Part shown: positions 1 to 5,470 of the stretch, piece after piece
How positions within the stretch are numbered: position 1 is the first letter of the stretch
Layout: each line of letters begins with the position of its first letter
Source of the DNA: Candidatus Heimdallarchaeota archaeon
GTDB lineage: Archaea > Asgardarchaeota > Heimdallarchaeia > Heimdallarchaeales > Kariarchaeaceae
Direction: 5' to 3'
NCBI GenBank assembly: GCA_030668165.1
Contig: DAOUUM010000232.1
Location: forward strand, 1-5,470
Length of the DNA stretch: 5,470 bases
The notes under the pieces: model-generated
The model's input: the letters and a program-made list of their open reading frames with translations, nothing else
Told to the model about the DNA's origin: nothing
The model's database searches: none
Program-made: the position numbers and the translations under genes

Positions 1-38
1 ATTTTAGCCATATTAAAATTCATTTGTCGCTCGAAACA

Positions 39-46
39 TTAAATAA
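39..46 (+). promoter_or_regulatory. TATA-like box of the DegV gene
   Basis: TTAAATAA is centred about 26 bases upstream of the ATG at 68 and about 20 upstream of the ATG at 62. Archaeal TATA boxes are centred about 26-27 bases before the transcription start, so this would give a leaderless mRNA beginning at the second ATG. No Shine-Dalgarno motif precedes either ATG. The region is AT-rich, so chance matches are likely. Confidence 0.35.
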
Positions 47-61
47 TTTCTTTGTGCAATC

Positions 62-922
62 ATGGGTATGAACATCGGTTTGTTAATAGATTCTACAAGT
101 GATATTACCAAAGAGATGATCGATAAGCTTAATGTGGTAGTGGTGGATGCCCCAGTGTTGATGGATGGTAAAACAATTTTTGGGCTTCATCTGTCATCCA
201 ATGATTTTCACCAAATGGTAGATAAAGCCAAGAAATTTCCTAGTACCAGTCAGCCCAGTCCAAAACAATTCTTAGAGGGTTATGAAAAATTAATAGCCAA
301 GGGTTGCACAGATATAGTTTCAGTACATCTGGCATCCAAATTATCAGGAACAATAAATTCAGCTCATCTTGCCCAATCGATGCTTGAAGACAGAGTAAAT
401 ATACATATTATCGATTCAAACACTGCATCGATTGCCTACCTCGCCTGCTGTATATACACTCGTAAATTACTTGATGCGGATATTCCAATTGTTGAGATAA
501 TAACCCGTGTAGAATCATTTGGAGATTCTCTGGATGGTTATTTCTCGGTTGGAAGTCTTGATAATCTGGTACGTGGAGGAAGATTATCTCGGCCAAGGTA
601 TTTACTTGGAAAGTTATTGAACTTAAAACCCGTGTTAATTTTGTCTTCAGGTGTTATAAAGTCATTCAAGAAGGTCAGGGGTGCCCAAAAATCAAGGGAT
701 TTCACATATAAATATGCCTTGAAAAACTTGAAAGAAGATGATGAATTCAATTTTATCATTGCACATGTTGGAATTCCCAAAATAGCTGATCATTACTACA
801 ATCGGGTCAAAACCGATTACCCTAAATCCCAGGGTCATATTCAGGAGATTGGTCCCGCAATCTCGGTGCATTCTGGTAGAAAAAGTTTGATGATGGTTGC
901 ATTCAAATATCCTGAGATATGA
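62..922 (+). CDS. DegV family protein (fatty-acid-binding-type fold)
   Basis: A complete 286-residue protein, the usual DegV length (about 280). DegV proteins bind a single fatty acid between two alpha/beta domains; the bacterial FakB members present it to the kinase FakA. Visible family motifs, in order: DSTSD at residues 10-14, TSQPS at 62-66, KLSGT at 93-97, IDS at 117-119, LDNLVRGGRLS at 166-176, NLKP at 187-190, a basic KKVRGAQKS stretch at 203-211, and GPAISVHSG at 264-272. The first, second and last of these line the ligand head-group pocket in known structures. The C-terminal signature is altered: after the conserved His270 the usual HxGPG-type loop reads HSGRKSL. There is no signal peptide or membrane segment, so it is probably cytosolic. 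ATGs at 62 and 68 are both possible. The one at 68 gives the more typical N-terminus (MNIGLLIDSTSD) and fits the TATA-like box at 39-46. No FakA-like kinase is in view, so the ligand and partner are unknown. Confidence 0.93.
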   Translation: MGMNIGLLIDSTSDITKEMIDKLNVVVVDAPVLMDGKTIFGLHLSSNDFHQMVDKAKKFPSTSQPSPKQFLEGYEKLIAKGCTDIVSVHLASKLSGTINSAHLAQSMLEDRVNIHIIDSNTASIAYLACCIYTRKLLDADIPIVEIITRVESFGDSLDGYFSVGSLDNLVRGGRLSRPRYLLGKLLNLKPVLILSSGVIKSFKKVRGAQKSRDFTYKYALKNLKEDDEFNFIIAHVGIPKIADHYYNRVKTDYPKSQGHIQEIGPAISVHSGRKSLMMVAFKYPEI

Positions 923-975
923 ATTTTATTCAAAAAGAAGTCTAATACGAACCTCATACTATTATCTTGGCATAA

Positions 976-1006
976 TTTATACATTAATATACAGATTCTT
1001 AAATAA
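976..1006 (+). promoter_or_regulatory. Candidate promoter of AMP phosphorylase (two TATA-like boxes)
   Basis: The 114-base gap between the DegV gene and deoA holds TTTATA at 976-981 and TTAAATAA at 999-1006. The second repeats the 8-mer found upstream of the DegV gene and would place transcription start near 1028, a leader of about 9 bases. No Shine-Dalgarno site lies close to the ATG at 1037; the only purine-rich stretch, AAGAGG at 1005-1010, is too far away (about 26 bases). This suggests deoA can be transcribed on its own, though read-through from the DegV gene is also possible. Confidence 0.3.
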
Positions 1007-1036
1007 GAGGCATTTACAAATAATTGGCGAATTACC

Positions 1037-2575
1037 ATGATTACAATCCCCATAAAAGTTATTGATATAAGATCTAAAGATCCATTTGTAATGCTGGCTA
1101 AGGAGACAGCCTCTAAATTATTTTTGAAACATACCGACGTTGTAATCGTTAAATCAAGTACTGCTGAGTTATCAGCATATCCAGTTGTAGTTACTGAAAT
1201 AATTGAAAACGATACGATTGGTATCAGTCCTAGGAATGCAGATCATCTAGGAGTAAAAGATGGAAATCAAGTAACTCTATCAGCAAGGAAAAAACCCCTT
1301 AGTTACAAATATATTACTGATAAGATAGACGGTAAGATTTGGGATCAGAATGAAATAAATACAATTGTCAATGATATATCAAATAGACGATTGACCAGTC
1401 TGGAGATCTCTACCTTTGCTCTGGTTTCACAGTTCAAAGGATTTGACAATAATGAATTGGTGGGAATTACTCGGTCCATGGCTGAGGCTGGTACACAGTT
1501 CGACTTCGAAGAGCCTACATATGATAAGCATTCTATAGGAGGTATACCTGGTAATAAGATCACACCTGTAATAGTGTCCATTGCAGCAGCAGCTGGTTTG
1601 CTGATTCCAAAAACCTCATCTCGTGCAATAACCTCACCTTCAGGCACCGCAGATACTATGGAGGTACTCGCCAATGTGGATTTTACTCCAGAAGAATTAT
1701 CTGAACTGGCACCCAAAGTAAGAGGGATGATTGCCTGGAATGGTGGATTGAATCTAGCACCTCTTGACTCTATAGTTATTGAGGTGAAAAAAGAACTCGG
1801 GATTGATCCCCGTGATCAGATGCTTGCATCTATTGTTTCCACAAAATTGGCTATGGGTGTTGATAAATTAGTATTTGATATTCCTACGGGCCCACAAACT
1901 AAGATGAAGGATAATGTTGAAGCCTTAGAATTTGCACATTCAATGATCAATCTATGCAGGCAATTAGATATTCGTGTAGAAGCTGCTCTCACATTGGGAG
2001 ATCAACCCCTAGGTAGAAATATAGGTCCAGCACTTGAAGCTGTTGAGGCTTTACAAGTGCTTGAAGGCAAGGGAACTGCATCGGTAATTGAAAAATCAGT
2101 CGAATTGGCTGGCATCCTGCTTGAAATGGGTGGATTAGCCAATCTAGGTCAGGGATCAACTATTGCCCATGAATACATCAAATCTGGAAAAGCTCTTGCC
2201 AAATTCCAAGAGATCGTGGAAACCCAGGGTGGAAACAAAGGAGTAACCTCCAAATCTGTTGATATTGCTGAGTACACTGTGGAAGTTAAGGCTCTTATGG
2301 ATGGATATATCCAGGCTATTGATAGCAAGCGCATCACTGCTGTGGCAAATGCTGCAGGTACACCGAAACATAAAACAGCTGGTATCAGGCTGAATTTCAG
2401 AAAGGGTGATTTTGTTCATGAAGGTGATGCATTATTTACCATCTATTCTCCATCAGAATCAAAATTAGCCACTGCTGTCCAGGTTGCTACCACCTCTCCT
2501 CCTTTCATTATTGAGGGTATGATTATCAGACGAGTGGGTTCAATCTCCCAGGAAAAAAGTGTTAGATTAACCTGA
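1037..2575 (+). CDS. deoA: AMP phosphorylase (archaeal thymidine phosphorylase family)
   Basis: A complete 512-residue protein, close to the roughly 500 residues of archaeal AMP phosphorylases and longer than bacterial thymidine phosphorylase (about 440). The extra N-terminal domain (about residues 1-85) is typical of the archaeal form. The enzyme converts a nucleoside 5'-monophosphate plus phosphate to free base and ribose-1,5-bisphosphate; in archaea this feeds ribose-1,5-bisphosphate isomerase and form III RubisCO. Visible signatures: KHSIGGIPGNK at 164-174 (phosphate and base region), SSRAITSPSGTADTMEV at 194-210 (the thymidine/pyrimidine-nucleoside phosphorylase signature, with PS where the common archaeal form has AA), DIPTGPQTKM at 281-290, and GRNIGPALEA at 327-336, where the GPALEA form separates AMP phosphorylases from the bacterial GNALEV type. 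The C-terminal domain runs from about residue 412 to 512. Isomerase and RubisCO genes are not in the window, so the downstream route is inferred. The last 9 bases overlap the end of the opposing larA-like gene. Confidence 0.95.
   Translation: MITIPIKVIDIRSKDPFVMLAKETASKLFLKHTDVVIVKSSTAELSAYPVVVTEIIENDTIGISPRNADHLGVKDGNQVTLSARKKPLSYKYITDKIDGKIWDQNEINTIVNDISNRRLTSLEISTFALVSQFKGFDNNELVGITRSMAEAGTQFDFEEPTYDKHSIGGIPGNKITPVIVSIAAAAGLLIPKTSSRAITSPSGTADTMEVLANVDFTPEELSELAPKVRGMIAWNGGLNLAPLDSIVIEVKKELGIDPRDQMLASIVSTKLAMGVDKLVFDIPTGPQTKMKDNVEALEFAHSMINLCRQLDIRVEAALTLGDQPLGRNIGPALEAVEALQVLEGKGTASVIEKSVELAGILLEMGGLANLGQGSTIAHEYIKSGKALAKFQEIVETQGGNKGVTSKSVDIAEYTVEVKALMDGYIQAIDSKRITAVANAAGTPKHKTAGIRLNFRKGDFVHEGDALFTIYSPSESKLATAVQVATTSPPFIIEGMIIRRVGSISQEKSVRLT
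2553..2558 (-). terminator. Oligo-T candidate terminator of the larA-like gene
   Basis: On the minus strand a run of six T begins 9 bases after the TAA stop of the larA-like gene. Archaeal RNA polymerase commonly stops at such U-runs without a hairpin. The run lies inside the last codons of deoA on the other strand. Short T-runs are common in AT-rich DNA, so this is tentative. Confidence 0.35.
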
Positions 2576-3784
2576 ATATTGAAGTGCCAAGGTACCCGAA
2601 TCCAGAACAATTATTATACTTTTATTTTTATCAGATAATTCATTCAGATAATGTTCAAGACGTTCTATCTCGATCCTATTTCCAAAAACACTCTTTATCT
2701 CCTTATCACTGAGTTCTGTTATGAGGCTAAATTTATTATTTTTGGCTAGAGTTGCAAATTTCTTGACTTTATGATCTCCAAATTTATATTTTTCTCTTTT
2801 AATAGATGAGATAATATCGTCTGGATTATCAAAAGTTAATATTGTATCATAAAAGGCCGTGTTTCCAATACCTCCCTCACACATTGCAAAGAGTATCATC
2901 TCACCACCCTCTTTAAGGACAGATCTCGTATTCTCTATACCTTTTTGAGCCTGGTATAAATTATCATCAAGAGGAGGGTATACCACAGAAACCACAACAT
3001 CCACTTTATTTTTCAGTTGATGAGTATAAATCTTATTTGAGAAATCAACTGCTTCCTTGAAACTAGTTCTAAGATCTCCAATTGATAGATGATAAATCTC
3101 ATTATGAATATTGACCATCTGCACTCCAATCAATTTTTGATCAATGAATTTTGTTGCATTCCAGAGATCTAATTGGACCGGATTTTCATCAAGTGAGGTG
3201 GGATAGCTATTCTCGTCAAGAGCCCAGGAATGATTTGTTTCCACAGTATCATAGGCAGCGAGACCAGGAAAGATGGATTTGATTCCACCTGTATAACCAG
3301 CAAAGAAATGTGGTTCCACACTATTTATGGCAATTATATACTCATAGTCAAAAATAATGGGATTTATCCTGAATTCTGTTCCACGATCTGATGTTCCTAT
3401 ATATTTCAGATCCGCTGATCTTGAATCATGGATGATTATAGGACAATTCAATTTTGTCTCTAATCTTCCAGTTAAAATTTCAAGTTGTTCTTTGTTAGGT
3501 GCTGGATGAGTGCCTGTCGCAATGACAAGTCCACCTATTTTATGATCTGTACCATATAACTCGTAAATGGCACGTAATATCTGAACAGAAGGGGTTGATC
3601 TGAATTGATCATTGATTACTAGTAATGAACTATGATTCTGAATAATTTCAGCAAAATCTGATTTTTTGAGAATAGATTTGATTGCTGAATTATCCAATGG
3701 TTCTGAATACTCAAAATTAGGCTGATATATATCAACTCCTACTGGTAGGTTAATTTCTTGGGGAAGCAACAAACAGATCTTCAA
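2567..3784 (-). CDS. larA: LarA-family nickel-pincer racemase/epimerase homologue
   Basis: A complete 405-residue protein; lactate racemase LarA is about 425. LarA racemises 2-hydroxyacids by hydride transfer to a nickel-pincer nucleotide tethered to a lysine. All main catalytic residues align with the spacing recalled for Lactobacillus LarA: Asp59 and Arg62 (DQFR), His93 (ATGTH), His159 (EPHFFAGYTGGIK), the cofactor-attaching Lys169, nickel-ligand His185 (ETNHS), and Tyr277, Gln278 and Lys281 (YQAQK). The tryptophan seen near the active site of true lactate racemase appears to be absent; the matching region reads FGDHKVKKFA at 335-344, as in many LarA homologues of other specificity. The substrate is therefore unknown and is probably not lactate. 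The cofactor makers LarB, LarC and LarE are not in the window. An in-frame TGA at 3788-3790 sits just before TTG 3784, and the first internal ATG is far inside, so the start is non-ATG: TTG at 3784, or less likely TTG at 3772 or 3769. Confidence 0.88.
   Translation of the reverse strand: MKICLLLPQEINLPVGVDIYQPNFEYSEPLDNSAIKSILKKSDFAEIIQNHSSLLVINDQFRSTPSVQILRAIYELYGTDHKIGGLVIATGTHPAPNKEQLEILTGRLETKLNCPIIIHDSRSADLKYIGTSDRGTEFRINPIIFDYEYIIAINSVEPHFFAGYTGGIKSIFPGLAAYDTVETNHSWALDENSYPTSLDENPVQLDLWNATKFIDQKLIGVQMVNIHNEIYHLSIGDLRTSFKEAVDFSNKIYTHQLKNKVDVVVSVVYPPLDDNLYQAQKGIENTRSVLKEGGEMILFAMCEGGIGNTAFYDTILTFDNPDDIISSIKREKYKFGDHKVKKFATLAKNNKFSLITELSDKEIKSVFGNRIEIERLEHYLNELSDKNKSIIIVLDSGTLALQYSG
2618..2631 (+). 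terminator. T-rich candidate terminator downstream of deoA
   Basis: ACTTTTATTTTTAT lies about 43 bases after the deoA stop on the plus strand, inside the 3' end of the opposing larA-like gene. It resembles the U-rich stop signals of archaeal transcripts and has no obvious hairpin. If real, the two convergent mRNAs overlap by some 60-80 bases. Confidence 0.35.
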
Positions 3785-3791
3785 GTTTCAA

Positions 3792-3799
3792 AATATAAA
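3792..3799 (-). promoter_or_regulatory. TATA-like box upstream of the larA-like gene
   Basis: TTTATATT on the minus strand lies within the 63-base gap between the larA-like gene and the zinc-ribbon gene. Its centre is only about 12 bases from TTG 3784. A start of transcription 26 bases downstream would fall near 3770, next to the in-frame TTG codons at 3772 and 3769. Either translation starts at one of those, or this box is a chance AT-rich stretch and the gene is co-transcribed with its upstream neighbour. Confidence 0.25.
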
Positions 3800-3847
3800 T
3801 ATGCTGAAACATAGTGCCAATTTTACTAAATGAAATGGGCTCAAATA

Positions 3848-4489
3848 CTATTTTTGATGGAGTATCAGACTTGAGCTCTCACCAGTCCAATAGGTCTCCC
3901 CCTGCATGGTGGGATTGAGAGTAGCTACAAAATCATCGGGTTTTACATTCTTCACATCCTTAGGAAAGATGTGGATGGTATAAGATTCAATTGGTATGAA
4001 TTGTGCATCCTCAGCTCTTATGAATGAGACATTATGGTACATCATCTTTCTGGCCACCAGTTCCTGGATCTGCCTCAGAACCCCCTCATCCGGATGAACC
4101 ACGATTATCTCACGTTCATTGGTTGGCATGTATTTGAAGAATAGAACCGAGTTTCCCTTGACAATCAAAGGTTTCTCGGAGAATTTTATGAATTCGGAGG
4201 TTAATTTATCAAATTCCATCAAGAAATCACCTCTCTCAGATTCTGTGGGCTCGGATGGAAAACCAGTCAGAGGTCTGTCATTAAATATCATCTCCTCTTC
4301 AGATTTTTCCTTATCCATTCTGAGAACATCCTCTGTAACTTGCCAAATATGACCCTGAGGGCAGCTTATTTTACCATTTGCAATTCTAGTATCGGTCAGA
4401 TCTCCCTCGCTTACTGTCCACAATCGCTTTGCAGCTTGACACACAGGGCATTCTATAAGGTCTAAATGTTTTTGTAACATCTCTCTCAT
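3848..4489 (-). CDS. Zinc-ribbon protein with a degenerate methyltransferase-like domain
   Basis: A 213-residue protein of unrecognised specific function. The N-terminus carries a probable zinc ribbon: Cys14 and Cys17 (ECPVC), Cys43 and His47 (SCPQGHIW), followed by EDVLRMD. This Cys-x2-Cys...Cys-x3-His pattern matches the N-terminal zinc site of RlmA-type 23S rRNA guanine methyltransferases and, less well, Trm112-like proteins. A charged linker follows (about 59-105). Residues 106-193 read like a class I methyltransferase fold: a strand at 114-118, an acidic strand end at IIVVHPDEGVLRQI (128-141), NVSFIRAEDAQFIPIES (153-169, like the motif III adenine-contact segment), a strand at 170-175, and VKPDDFVATLNP (182-193). 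The glycine-rich SAM-binding loop expected near 115-122 is missing (SVLFFKYMPT), so catalysis is unlikely. It may be a binding or regulatory subunit. The start is taken at ATG 4489; the frame stays open to TTG 4504, but ATG 4489 or 4480 better fits zinc-ribbon N-termini and the upstream TATA-like box. It is divergent from dCMP deaminase. Confidence 0.75.
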   Translation of the reverse strand: MREMLQKHLDLIECPVCQAAKRLWTVSEGDLTDTRIANGKISCPQGHIWQVTEDVLRMDKEKSEEEMIFNDRPLTGFPSEPTESERGDFLMEFDKLTSEFIKFSEKPLIVKGNSVLFFKYMPTNEREIIVVHPDEGVLRQIQELVARKMMYHNVSFIRAEDAQFIPIESYTIHIFPKDVKNVKPDDFVATLNPTMQGETYWTGESSSLILHQK

Positions 4490-4512
4490 GCAATTATCCC
4501 ACAAACAGAATT

Positions 4513-4524
4513 AAAATATATTTA
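4513..4524 (-). promoter_or_regulatory. TATA-like box of the zinc-ribbon gene
   Basis: The minus strand reads TAAATATATTTT, centred about 30 bases upstream of ATG 4489; the inner TATATTTT is centred about 27 bases away. This spacing suits a leaderless or nearly leaderless transcript. It argues against the in-frame TTG at 4504, which would lie upstream of the predicted transcription start. Confidence 0.4.
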
Positions 4525-4591
4525 CTGTGGTCTCTTTTTTTAATCAAAACAAGATATCTGATTATTCGAAAGAAAAAATTAGAAGGAAAGA

Positions 4592-4627
4592 TTAAATTTA
4601 GAAAATCAAAATGAATGGGTTTAAATC
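4592..4627 (+). promoter_or_regulatory. Candidate promoter of dCMP deaminase
   Basis: TTTAAATC at 4620-4627 is centred about 26 bases before the ATG at 4650, the textbook archaeal spacing for a leaderless mRNA. A second AT box, TTAAATTT at 4592-4599, follows a purine-rich AGAAGGAAAG that could act as a BRE; it would give a leader of about 28 bases. No Shine-Dalgarno sequence precedes ATG 4650 at normal spacing. The 160-base region between the two divergent genes otherwise holds only AT-rich sequence. Confidence 0.4.
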
Positions 4628-4649
4628 AAGTTAATTAAAACAAGAGATT

Positions 4650-5081
4650 ATGACAAGACCCTCATGGGACTTTTACTTCGCAAGACTTGCAGAGCATGTC
4701 TCAACCAGAGCAACATGCAACCGGAAAAATGTGGGTGCAGTTATAGTCCGGGATCACAATATTCTGGCCACCGGATACAATGGATCCATCAAGGGGCAGG
4801 AACACTGCACCGATGTCGATTGCATGATGGAAAATGGTCATTGTGTCAGGACTGTACATGCGGAAGCCAATGCTATTGCCCAGGCTGCAAAAAATGGGGT
4901 GAATATCAACAATTCCACAATCTATACAACTGCAAGTCCATGCTGGAATTGCTTCAAATTACTGGCCAATGCTGGTATAAAGAGGATCTGCTATCTGGAG
5001 TTCTATCAGGATGATCGGATACTCAATCTGGCTGATCAGGTGGGAATTAAATTGGTTGATCTGAGAGATGTTGAGGATTAA
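4650..5081 (+). CDS. Deoxycytidylate (dCMP) deaminase
   Basis: A complete 143-residue cytosolic enzyme of the zinc-dependent cytidine/deoxycytidylate deaminase family; ComEB-type dCMP deaminases are usually about 140-190 residues. It converts dCMP to dUMP and ammonia, supplying the substrate for thymidylate synthase. Visible motifs: RATCNRKNVGAVIVRD at 20-35, ATGYNGSIKG at 40-49, the catalytic HAEAN at 70-74 (His70 zinc ligand, Glu72 proton shuttle) and SPCWNC at 96-101 (Cys98 and Cys101 zinc ligands). The Cys53, Cys58, His64 and Cys65 cluster before HAE matches the additional Cys/His-rich segment of dCMP deaminases and separates this from cytidine deaminase or tRNA adenosine deaminase. The N-terminal SWDFYFARLAEHVSTRA is also typical of the family. 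Its stop is interleaved with that of the opposing MEMO gene. By eye, its GC content is higher than that of the larA-like and DegV genes. Confidence 0.94.
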   Translation: MTRPSWDFYFARLAEHVSTRATCNRKNVGAVIVRDHNILATGYNGSIKGQEHCTDVDCMMENGHCVRTVHAEANAIAQAAKNGVNINNSTIYTTASPCWNCFKLLANAGIKRICYLEFYQDDRILNLADQVGIKLVDLRDVED

Positions 5082-5470
5082 TTGGCCGTTATAATAAAAC
5101 TGGCATAACCGACACAGTAATCCCCACGTTTGGGATCACCACGAATTTTACTGCTATTGGTATAGTTCAGAAATTCAACAGCACTTGATTCGTACATCTC
5201 AGACAGTTTTAGAAGTGTAAAAATGGGTGAGTAACCACACATTGTCATTTTAACCCTGGACCTGAATTCCTCTGCCTTTTCAAATTCTTTTGTCCTGATC
5301 AGATCAATCATTTCTGCATCATTTTTTTCAACCAAATTGAAGTCATTTTCATGTGAGAAATCAGAGCTGGCTACTATTGCAATTTTTTTATCTTTGAAAT
5401 GATCCAGCAGATCAAATAGAAATTTTGCCAGATCTGTTGCCACGGGTTCTATGGTCCTGTTTCCCAGACA
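5078..5470 (-). CDS. MEMO family protein, C-terminal part (5' end outside window)
   Basis: The last 130 codons of a MEMO-family protein (also called AmmeMemoRadiSam system protein B), normally about 270-290 residues. The frame is open from the window edge, beginning CLGNRTIEPVATDLAKFL, so the GTG at 5443 is an internal codon rather than a start. Signature segments are IVASSDFSHEN (the SSDxSH motif, with Asp and His matching human MEMO1 Asp189 and His192), MTMCGYSPIFTLL (the Cys matching Cys244, a metal-site residue) and the C-terminal DYCVGYASFIIT. The fold resembles class III extradiol dioxygenases; human MEMO1 binds metal, and the archaeal role is not established. In many prokaryotes the gene sits beside AMMECR1 and radical-SAM partners, which would have to lie outside this window. 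The stop overlaps the dCMP deaminase stop by 4 bases. Confidence 0.9.
   Translation of the reverse strand, partial: CLGNRTIEPVATDLAKFLFDLLDHFKDKKIAIVASSDFSHENDFNLVEKNDAEMIDLIRTKEFEKAEEFRSRVKMTMCGYSPIFTLLKLSEMYESSAVEFLNYTNSSKIRGDPKRGDYCVGYASFIITAN

Noticed and set aside
841..1053. A 70-residue minus-strand open frame across the DegV-deoA gap
   Set aside because: It overlaps the DegV gene end and the deoA start, shows no recognisable motif, and its composition looks like chance AT-rich reading.
1345..1716. A 123-residue minus-strand open frame inside deoA
   Set aside because: It is antisense to the conserved catalytic core of AMP phosphorylase and has no family features.
3810..3812. ATG on the minus strand upstream of the larA-like gene as its true start
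   Set aside because: It is out of frame by one base and its frame stops after about 20 codons (MFQHIYILK...), so it would need a frameshift for which there is no homology support.
4502..4504. TTG as the start of the zinc-ribbon protein (five extra residues, MWDNC)
   Set aside because: An ATG follows five codons later at 4489, the extra residues do not resemble zinc-ribbon N-termini, and the TTG would lie upstream of the transcription start predicted from the TATA-like box.
4535..4541. Plus-strand T7 run as a terminator
   Set aside because: No plus-strand gene ends upstream of it; it lies in the divergent promoter region and is better read as AT-rich upstream sequence.
4611..4634. A seven-codon upstream open frame (MNGFKSS) before dCMP deaminase
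   Set aside because: It overlaps the best TATA-like box and would not be in the mRNA if transcription starts near 4650; it is too short to support.
4664..5014. A 116-residue cysteine-rich open frame on the plus strand inside the dCMP deaminase gene
   Set aside because: It is a second-frame shadow of a well-supported enzyme; its cysteines come from reading the deaminase's own sequence out of frame, and it shows no ordered zinc motif.

Overview
This window reads as ordinary chromosomal DNA from a low-GC archaeon. The evidence is an archaeal-type AMP phosphorylase, a MEMO-family protein, no convincing Shine-Dalgarno sites, and TATA-like boxes lying about 26 bases upstream of several start codons, as expected for leaderless archaeal transcripts. 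The archaeal assignment is fairly firm. Anything finer, such as an Asgard-type lineage, is a guess from the mixed gene content (DegV and LarA-family proteins beside archaeal nucleotide enzymes). No mobile element, RNA gene, CRISPR array or tandem repeat was seen.

Layout: (1) 62-922 (+), a DegV-family lipid-binding-type protein. (2) 1037-2575 (+), AMP phosphorylase. (3) 2567-3784 (-), a LarA-family nickel-pincer racemase/epimerase homologue that meets the AMP phosphorylase tail to tail with a 9-base overlap and appears to start with TTG. (4) 3848-4489 (-), an unrecognised protein with an N-terminal CxxC...CxxxH zinc ribbon like that of RlmA-type rRNA methyltransferases, followed by what looks like a methyltransferase fold lacking its SAM-binding glycine loop. 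(5) 4650-5081 (+), a deoxycytidylate (dCMP) deaminase, divergent from gene 4 across a 160-base promoter region. (6) 5078-5470 (-), the C-terminal part of a MEMO-family protein, overlapping the deaminase stop by 4 bases and running off the right edge.

Genes 2 and 5 belong to nucleotide metabolism: AMP breakdown to ribose-1,5-bisphosphate, and dUMP supply for dTMP. The others have no obvious shared pathway, and the strand alternation argues against one operon. The most unusual gene is the zinc-ribbon protein with the apparently dead methyltransferase domain. The next most interesting is the LarA homologue, which keeps the cofactor and catalytic residues but probably acts on something other than lactate.
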